Shown in pieces: positions 8,120 through 12,688 of a DNA stretch of 12,688 nt. The translations under genes and the position numbers were made by a program. The notes under the pieces were generated by a model, which did no database searches, was not told where the DNA came from, and saw only the letters and a program-made list of their open reading frames with translations. Position 1 is the stretch's first letter; every line of letters starts with the position of its first letter. Where the stretch lies: positions 1 through 12,688 of the forward strand of contig RFIY01000282.1 of NCBI GenBank assembly GCA_003695505.1. The letters run 5' to 3'. This DNA comes from J088 sp003695505 [NCBI: Candidatus Dadabacteria bacterium]. Lineage in GTDB: Bacteria; J088.

Positions 8120-9124
8120 GTGACCGACTGGGTTGACCGCATCGGCCATCGGAACCGACTGCACCGCCTCCGGACCGGCGAGCGCCTGCGCACACTCGTC
8201 CGGGAAACAACCGTAGCACCAGAACATCTGATCCAGGGCGTATTCGTCTCTGAAGTCGACGCGTCGCCGACTGAAATTACTTCGATGCCAGGCATTTATC
8301 GACACACCCTCGAATCCGTCGTCGATTACGTGGCCAGCCTTGAGGAACTCGGTGTGCGCCACATCATCCTGTTCGGGATCCCGTCGGAAAAGGACGCACG
8401 CGGCAGCCAGGCCGACGATGAATCCGGTATTGTCCAGCGCGCGCTGCGCGCTCTGCGCGAAGCCGACATAGACGTCACGCTCGTCGCCGACGCCTGCCTC
8501 TGCGAGTACACCGATCACGGCCACTGTGGCACGTTACACCCGGATCAAGCCGTTACGATCGACCACGAGCAGACGCTGGAACGACTTGCCTCGCTGGCAG
8601 TGTCGCTGGCAGAAGCGGGTGCGGACATCATCGCCCCAAGCGGCATGATCGATGGCACGGTCGCCACGGTGCGCGACGCCCTCGATCGCAACAACTTCGG
8701 CGATACGCCAATCATGATGTACAGCGCAAAATATGCGAGCGCCTGGTACGGTCCATTTCGCGAGGCCGCCGACGGCGCACCTCAGTTCGGCGATCGTTCC
8801 GCCTATCAGATGGATCCAGCCAACGGTCGTGAAGCGCTGCGCGAGACGCTGCTGGATATCGACGAAGGCGCTGATATCGTGATGGTCAAGCCCGCTCTGT
8901 CCTATCTCGACATCATCCGGCGACTGCGTGACGCCACGAACGTCCCGATTGCCGCTTACAACGTCAGCGGCGAGTATGCGATGGTCAAGGCAGCCGCGGC
9001 GCGCGGCTGGATCGACGAACGGCGCATCGTCGAGGAGACGCTGTTGTCGATGCGTCGCGCCGGTGCGGATATGATTCTGACGTACCACGCCGAACAATTT
9101 GCCCGCTGGCGCAAGGAGGGATGA
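8120..9124 (+). CDS. hemB: Delta-aminolevulinic acid dehydratase (porphobilinogen synthase) HemB
   Basis: HemB condenses two 5-aminolevulinate molecules into porphobilinogen, an early step of haem and other tetrapyrrole synthesis, in the cytoplasm. The 334-residue length is normal. The Schiff-base lysines are K204 (MYSAKYASAWYGPF) and K257 (MVKPALSYLDI). The metal loop DACLCEYTDHGHCG (124-137) has three cysteines, C126, C128 and C136, which marks the zinc-dependent form rather than the Mg-only form with Asp residues. SMPGIYRHTLES (55-66) and AAYNVSGEYAM (278-288) are further family signatures. The start is GTG at 8120 with AGGA seven bases upstream. Its stop overlaps the ATG cluster of gloA, so the two probably share a transcript. 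Divergent from the dehydrogenase at 7241-8050. Confidence 0.97.
   Translation: MTDWVDRIGHRNRLHRLRTGERLRTLVRETTVAPEHLIQGVFVSEVDASPTEITSMPGIYRHTLESVVDYVASLEELGVRHIILFGIPSEKDARGSQADDESGIVQRALRALREADIDVTLVADACLCEYTDHGHCGTLHPDQAVTIDHEQTLERLASLAVSLAEAGADIIAPSGMIDGTVATVRDALDRNNFGDTPIMMYSAKYASAWYGPFREAADGAPQFGDRSAYQMDPANGREALRETLLDIDEGADIVMVKPALSYLDIIRRLRDATNVPIAAYNVSGEYAMVKAAAARGWIDERRIVEETLLSMRRAGADMILTYHAEQFARWRKEG
9113..9119 (+). promoter_or_regulatory. Ribosome binding site of gloA inside the hemB end
   Basis: AAGGAGG is a near-perfect Shine-Dalgarno. Three consecutive ATG codons follow at 9121, 9124 and 9127, spaced 1, 4 and 7 bases away. The 7-base spacing favours 9127, which also matches the E. 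coli GloA start. Confidence 0.75.
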
Positions 9125-9126
9125 TG

Positions 9127-9513
9127 ATGCCACGCCTGTTGCACACGATGATTCGCGTTGGCGACCTGGAGCGCTCGAAACGATTCTACACAGACGTGCT
9201 CGGTATGCGCGTACTCCGCGAAAAAGAATACCCGGGTGGCCGCTTCACGCTGTGCTTTGTTGGTTATGGCGACGAAACCGAAGAATGCGTCGTCGAATTG
9301 ACGTGGAACTGGGACACGGACCACTACGATCTCGGCAACGGGTTCGGGCACCTTGCGATCGGCGTCGAGGATGTCTACGCGTTTTGCGAGGAAGCCCGTG
9401 CCAAAGGCGCGAACATCGTGCGCGAGCCGGGGCCGATGAAGCACGGCACAACGGTTCTGGCGTTCATCGAAGATCCTGACGGCTACCGCATCGAGATTCT
9501 CGGGCGGGGTTGA
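9127..9513 (+). CDS. gloA: Lactoylglutathione lyase (glyoxalase I) GloA
   Basis: GloA isomerises the hemithioacetal of methylglyoxal and glutathione to S-lactoylglutathione, the first step of methylglyoxal detoxification. The 128-residue protein is a single vicinal-oxygen-chelate unit of two beta-alpha-beta-beta-beta modules. It begins MPRLLHTMIRVGDLERS, very like the E. coli enzyme. The four metal ligands are H6, E57, H75 and E123, each exactly one position after the E. coli ligands H5, E56, H74 and E122. The short loops fit the nickel/cobalt-activated bacterial class rather than the longer zinc class. It is probably translated from a hemB-gloA message, and its stop lies 7 bases from the stop of the convergent cpoB-like gene. 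A glutathione-using host is implied. Confidence 0.95.
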   Translation: MPRLLHTMIRVGDLERSKRFYTDVLGMRVLREKEYPGGRFTLCFVGYGDETEECVVELTWNWDTDHYDLGNGFGHLAIGVEDVYAFCEEARAKGANIVREPGPMKHGTTVLAFIEDPDGYRIEILGRG

Positions 9514-9520
9514 CACCCTG

Positions 9521-10405
9521 CTACTGCGGCGGGGGTGCGACGATCACCGGTTCCGTGGTCGCGGCAGAGGACGGCTCCGCACCGTTTGCCACGCTGGAAA
9601 CCGCCGCGGACCCACTGGTCACGGACGCAGTGGCCCCAACGGCGCCGCTGACGGCCGCCGGGGACTCCAGCAGGTCTGCCAGCAGGGCAGCACCCTCAAC
9701 GGCGGCACCAGACTGCGGAAAGAGCATGACAAGATCGCGCAACAGCCGTTCGGCCTCCTGAGAACGACCCATGACCAGCAATCCCCGCGCCAGGGCAAGG
9801 TACGCATCGGCCGCCCAGACGCTGTCCGGATGTGACTCGATCACATACAGCAATTCATCCATCGCGTCGATCAACATTCCCTGGCGCTGCAAAATCTCGG
9901 CCCGCCGCACGCGCGCGCCCGTCGCCCAGTCGTCCGTGGGCCAGAGCTGTTGAACCTGGCCGTACAGGGTCAGTGCGACGTCGGTGGCGCCACGCTGCTC
10001 AGCAGACACCGCCGCTGCAAAAAGCGCTTCCGGCGATGACGCGGTCAGCGCCTCCGTCACGGTCGGCGGCGCAATCGGCCGTTGCAGTCGCGCGATCGTC
10101 CGCTCAAGCGCGGCGATACGGCGATCGAGTTCCTCCACGACGTCCGAGGGGACAGCGGCGTCTTCGGGCATACTTCGCTGCTGCTTCAGCGCCTGCTGGA
10201 GCTGCTGCTGTCGAACAGTGATCGTCGCAAGTCGCGCCGCCATTCGATCGACGCGCGCCGCGAGGCGATCCTGCTGATCTCGCAACGCCGCGACGTCGTG
10301 TCCGAGACGAATGCATCCGCTCACAGCGCACGCGCATACCGCGACAATCAACCCTGTTCGGGCTTGCCAATGATCACGAATTCGACGCGGCGATTCTTGG
10401 ACCAT
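9521..10405 (-). CDS. cpoB: CpoB/YbgF-like envelope protein, predicted lipoprotein with coiled coil and TPR repeats
   Basis: CpoB (YbgF) is a periplasmic partner of the Tol-Pal system that coordinates outer-membrane constriction with septal peptidoglycan synthesis. This 294-residue protein has its layout: an N-terminal coiled coil (about 38-77 and 87-109, the trimerising part) and TPR-like repeats (about 125-245, including ALFAAAVSAEQRGATDVAL). It ends in an Ala/Ser/Thr-rich tail with a Pro-rich end. Unlike E. coli CpoB it has a lipobox, VSGC, with C31 as the lipidated residue. The ATG at 10405 gives a basic n-region (RRIR, R16) but overlaps pal by 58 bases. The only alternative before C31 is TTG at 10351, which would leave no positive charge, so the ATG is preferred with moderate certainty. 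The assignment rests on architecture and on position after pal. A generic coiled-coil/TPR lipoprotein is possible. Confidence 0.7.
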   Translation of the reverse strand: MVQESPRRIRDHWQARTGLIVAVCACAVSGCIRLGHDVAALRDQQDRLAARVDRMAARLATITVRQQQLQQALKQQRSMPEDAAVPSDVVEELDRRIAALERTIARLQRPIAPPTVTEALTASSPEALFAAAVSAEQRGATDVALTLYGQVQQLWPTDDWATGARVRRAEILQRQGMLIDAMDELLYVIESHPDSVWAADAYLALARGLLVMGRSQEAERLLRDLVMLFPQSGAAVEGAALLADLLESPAAVSGAVGATASVTSGSAAVSSVANGAEPSSAATTEPVIVAPPPQ

Positions 10406-10884
10406 GCTGCTTCATTGTGCCCCGGATCGACAGGAAATTCTTCCCCGAAAGAACGTACCTCTATACGCGCCTCCTCCACACCGTATGCGAGGAGCGCTGC
10501 GCGAACCGCTTCTGCCCGCCGCCGGCCCAGCACAAGATTGTAATCGGCGGATCCTCGCTCGTCGGCATGCCCCTCCAGGCGGATGCGCAGTTCGGGAATA
10601 CGATTCATTGCATCCGCGACGCGTGCGATCACGTCCAGCGCCGAATCACGGACTGCATCGCTATCGAATGCGAAATAGACCGGCGGGAAATCGGCAATCG
10701 CCACCGCATCTTCCATCGCGCCGATGCTGCTTTGCTGCGCATCCGTATCCGAGGCCTCGGACACTGGACGAATCACGGCTGAGGCATCTGCAACCGGCTC
10801 GGGTGCCGGATTTCGGGCACAGCCGGCAACAAGCGCCAGCAGCGCGGTCACCAGGAACCGTTCGCATGTCGACCGTCGTTGCAT
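10348..10884 (-). CDS. pal: Peptidoglycan-associated lipoprotein Pal
   Basis: Pal is an outer-membrane lipoprotein that binds peptidoglycan and couples to TolA/TolB during cell constriction. The 178-residue protein has a short signal ending in the lipobox LVAGC, with C22 as the lipidated cysteine and Ala at +2 (consistent with outer-membrane sorting). A low-complexity linker runs to about residue 66 and an OmpA-like domain fills 67-175. The motifs are VYFAFDSD (69-76), LEGHADERGSADYN (103-116), LGRRRAEAV (119-127) and KNRRVEFV (163-170). D108 and R123 correspond to the pair that holds diaminopimelate in this family. The start has GGGAG five bases upstream (10890-10894). Its 3' end overlaps the cpoB-like gene. 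There is no tolB or tolA upstream; purK lies 141 bases away. Confidence 0.9.
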   Translation of the reverse strand: MQRRSTCERFLVTALLALVAGCARNPAPEPVADASAVIRPVSEASDTDAQQSSIGAMEDAVAIADFPPVYFAFDSDAVRDSALDVIARVADAMNRIPELRIRLEGHADERGSADYNLVLGRRRAEAVRAALLAYGVEEARIEVRSFGEEFPVDPGHNEAAWSKNRRVEFVIIGKPEQG

Positions 10885-11025
10885 GTTGGCTCCCTTTCTG
10901 TCGCGTTTTCCCAGTTCAGTTACAGCGGCGGTTGTCGCAAAATCCCATCACCGCTGCCGAGAACGACGCTGGCATACCCAGCAAATCGTACTGTACGCTT
11001 CAGACCCCGATGGACTCGTTCAGGT
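10885..11025. other. Intergenic region between purK and pal
   Basis: This 141-base gap probably holds a pal promoter, but no convincing -35/-10 pair is seen on the minus strand. A loose inverted repeat, CAGCGG (10923-10928) with CCGCTG (10951-10956), and the pal ribosome binding site are all that stands out. No terminator with a T-run follows purK, so readthrough from purE-purK into pal is possible. Confidence 0.4.
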
Positions 11026-11035
11026 TCACTGAACC
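11023..11035. repeat. 13-base perfect palindrome across the purK stop codon
   Basis: GGTTCA (11023-11028) and TGAACC (11030-11035) form a perfect inverted repeat around one base, overlapping the purK TGA (11026-11028). It could fold into only a tiny hairpin in RNA, so an operator or chance are both plausible. Confidence 0.4.
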
Positions 11036-12129
11036 AGTTGCCGCGACTGCTCAACCAACGGCGATAGTGCCGCAAGATGGCGATCGAGTGCTTCGGAATC
11101 AGCCGCGCATAATGTGACATGACCGACCTTGCGGCCCTCGCGGACGGTCTTTCCGTACAGGTGCAAATGCGCCCCGGGAACGGCGAGGACGCTCTGGCGC
11201 TCGGGTATCCCGCCAATCAGGTTCAGCATGACGGCAGGCTCGATCCAGCTTGGCTCTCCATGGGGCAACCCGCAAACCATTCGCAGATGCTGTTCGAACT
11301 GACTGGTCTCACACGCATCAATCGTCCAGTGGCCGCTGTTATGAACGCGCGGGGCGAATTCGTTGGCCAGCAACTCGCCGTCAGCCGTTTCGAACAGCTC
11401 CAGTGCGAGCACGCCGACGTAATCGAGCGCGTCCGCAAGGCGGCAGGCCAGCGCATGCGCGTCCTGCGCACGGGCGGATTTCATCGGTCGGGATTCTACG
11501 AGAATCCCGTGTTTATGGACATTCGCCGTCACAGGGAAAGGCACACAGCGTCCATCAGCCGAGCGGGCGACAATCGAGGACAGCTCACCCGCAAACGGCA
11601 CGAATGCCTCGGCGATCGCCGGCTGGCCATCGATCATCTGCCAGGCCTGTTCGGACGAACACGCATCGTTGACCACGGCCTGCCCCTTGCCGTCGTAGCC
11701 ATGAAAACGGGACTTGACGACGCACCGTCCGCCAAACTGATCAACCACGTCGCGGATTTCCGCGGATGTGTCGACCTTGCGCCACCGTGCCGTCGGAATG
11801 CCGACTTCGTCAAAAAATGCCTTTTCTTTTGCTCGGTCGCGCTTGATCTCGAGTGCCCTCGCCTGCGGGTGCAGGCGTCCCGTGGTCTCGATCCGTTCCA
11901 CCAGCGGCCAGGGAACGTGTTCGAACTCCCAGGTAAACGTGTCGGCCCAGTCGAGGAATGCGCGGTTTGCACGCTCGTCATCCCAGTGCCCAACAAATCC
12001 GCGCGCAACCGGCTGCGCGCAGGCATCGTGCGCAGCGTCGCGGAAACCGACCTCGATCCCGAGCGGCGCACCGGCCAGGGCCAGCATGCGGGCGAGCTGC
12101 CCGCCACCAAGTACGCCGACGCGTATCAC
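11026..12129 (-). CDS. purK: 5-(carboxyamino)imidazole ribonucleotide synthase PurK
   Basis: PurK uses ATP and bicarbonate to carboxylate AIR to N5-CAIR in de novo purine synthesis, and PurE then converts the product to CAIR. The 367-residue protein is an ATP-grasp enzyme. The N-terminal domain begins VGVLGGGQLARML (4-16) and has TFTWEFEHVP (64-73). The ATP-binding loop is HGYDGKGQ (143-150). The metal/active-site segment is NEFAPRVHNSGHWT (256-269), where family members usually read NEIAPRPHNSGHWT. The start is GTG at 12129, five bases after the purE stop, with no clear Shine-Dalgarno. Translational coupling to purE is therefore likely. Confidence 0.96.
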   Translation of the reverse strand: MIRVGVLGGGQLARMLALAGAPLGIEVGFRDAAHDACAQPVARGFVGHWDDERANRAFLDWADTFTWEFEHVPWPLVERIETTGRLHPQARALEIKRDRAKEKAFFDEVGIPTARWRKVDTSAEIRDVVDQFGGRCVVKSRFHGYDGKGQAVVNDACSSEQAWQMIDGQPAIAEAFVPFAGELSSIVARSADGRCVPFPVTANVHKHGILVESRPMKSARAQDAHALACRLADALDYVGVLALELFETADGELLANEFAPRVHNSGHWTIDACETSQFEQHLRMVCGLPHGEPSWIEPAVMLNLIGGIPERQSVLAVPGAHLHLYGKTVREGRKVGHVTLCAADSEALDRHLAALSPLVEQSRQLVQ

Positions 12130-12134
12130 AACAG

Positions 12135-12635
12135 CTATTGACGAGGATCGGGATCGGCCAGAACCCGCTCGGTCTGACGCTGGCGCCAGGCCACGAGTCG
12201 CTGTTCCACCGCTGAATCGGACAATGCGAGTATCGCTGCGGCATATAGCGCGGCATTGATCGCACCGGCCTTGCCGATCGCGAGCGTCCCAACCGGTACC
12301 CCCGCCGGCATTTGCACGATCGACAGGAGGGAATCAACGCCACTCAGGATGCTGGAGCGCACCGGCACCCCGATCACCGGCAGGTGCGTCTTCGATGCGG
12401 CCATCCCGGGCAAATGCGCCGCGCCGCCCGCGGCCGCCACGACGACCTTCAATCCCCGCTCCGCTGCGCTGCCCGCCCAGGAGAACAGCTTGTCCGGCGT
12501 CCGATGCGCAGAGACCACTTCAACCTCGTGCGGAATATCGAGCGCTTTGAGGGTCTCTACGCAATGCTGCATGGTGTCCCAGTCGGAACGAGACCCCATG
12601 ATTACGCCGACGAGTGGCGATGTCTGATTCGTCAC
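12135..12635 (-). CDS. purE: N5-carboxyaminoimidazole ribonucleotide mutase PurE
   Basis: PurE (class I) moves the carboxyl group of N5-CAIR from nitrogen to C4, giving CAIR. The 166-residue protein has [13 protein letters not shown] (10-22), SAHRTPD (42-48, with the catalytic His at 44), [13 protein letters not shown] (68-80) and the [20 protein letters not shown] block (90-109), followed by [17 protein letters not shown]. All are class I signatures, and the presence of purK next door confirms the two-step bacterial route. The start is GTG at 12635 with GAGGA (12640-12644) just upstream. It is the first purine gene of the purE-purK pair in this window. Its promoter, or an upstream gene, lies beyond the right edge. 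Confidence 0.97.
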   Translation of the reverse strand: MTNQTSPLVGVIMGSRSDWDTMQHCVETLKALDIPHEVEVVSAHRTPDKLFSWAGSAAERGLKVVVAAAGGAAHLPGMAASKTHLPVIGVPVRSSILSGVDSLLSIVQMPAGVPVGTLAIGKAGAINAALYAAAILALSDSAVEQRLVAWRQRQTERVLADPDPRQ

Positions 12636-12688
12636 AATATCCTCTGTTCAGGCTACGGGCACACCAAGGAAACGGGCAGGACTCAGCA

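Noticed and set aside
10923-10956. Inverted repeat CAGCGG/CCGCTG as a purK terminator
   Set aside because: The loop is 22 bases long and no T-run follows, so it does not look like an intrinsic terminator.
11119-12141. Plus-strand open frame of 340 codons opposite purK
   Set aside because: It is antisense to a clear ATP-grasp PurK and carries no motif of its own.
12648-12688. Possible last codons of a gene upstream of purE (minus strand, ending LGVPVA then TGA)
   Set aside because: Only about 13 codons are visible. A short open run is expected by chance, so it cannot be called.
1-12688. Mobile element, CRISPR array, defence island, toxin-antitoxin or biosynthetic cluster
   Set aside because: No transposase, integrase, regularly spaced repeats, nuclease/effector set or cluster of biosynthetic enzymes is seen. 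Every large frame is a housekeeping, secretion, envelope or general metabolic gene.

Overview
The window is dense, GC-rich chromosomal DNA that looks gammaproteobacterial. The GloA protein matches the E. coli nickel-type enzyme ligand for ligand, type II secretion genes run gspC-gspD-gspE, Pal is next to a CpoB-like protein, and the purine genes run purE-purK. Several genes start with GTG (gspC, hemB, purK, purE). I see no tRNA, rRNA, CRISPR, insertion sequence, phage gene or att site, and no stretch over 150 bases without a gene.

Layout. (1) About 1-4000, minus strand: the start of a type II secretion operon, gspC > gspD > gspE. The last gene runs off the left edge, and its ATPase core is outside the window. 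(2) 4000-4145: a divergent intergenic region with two inverted repeats. (3) 4146-5885, plus: polX, a repair polymerase with helix-hairpin-helix, polymerase X and PHP nuclease parts. (4) 6022-7182, plus: a medium-chain reductase of the crotonyl-CoA reductase type, function unassigned. It ends at a perfect 15-bp hairpin terminator. (5) 7241-8050, minus: a short-chain dehydrogenase, divergent from (6) 8120-9513, plus: hemB (zinc-type porphobilinogen synthase) overlapping gloA (glyoxalase I), probably translationally coupled. (7) 9521-12635, minus: purE > purK (conversion of AIR to CAIR), a 141-bp gap, then pal > cpoB-like (outer membrane and cell envelope).

How they work together. GspC, GspD and GspE are the inner-membrane connector, outer-membrane secretin and cytoplasmic ATPase of one secretion machine. 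PurK and PurE act in sequence. Pal and the CpoB-like protein are expected to act with a Tol complex that is not encoded here. The remaining genes (polX, the two oxidoreductases, hemB, gloA) are housekeeping or general metabolism.

I found no convincing undescribed system. The points most worth checking are the unassigned CCR-like reductase, the 58-base pal/cpoB overlap with a predicted lipoprotein CpoB placed away from tolQRAB, an MshEN-like tandem repeat in the GspE N-terminus, and GTTC half-sites at the possible polX promoter.
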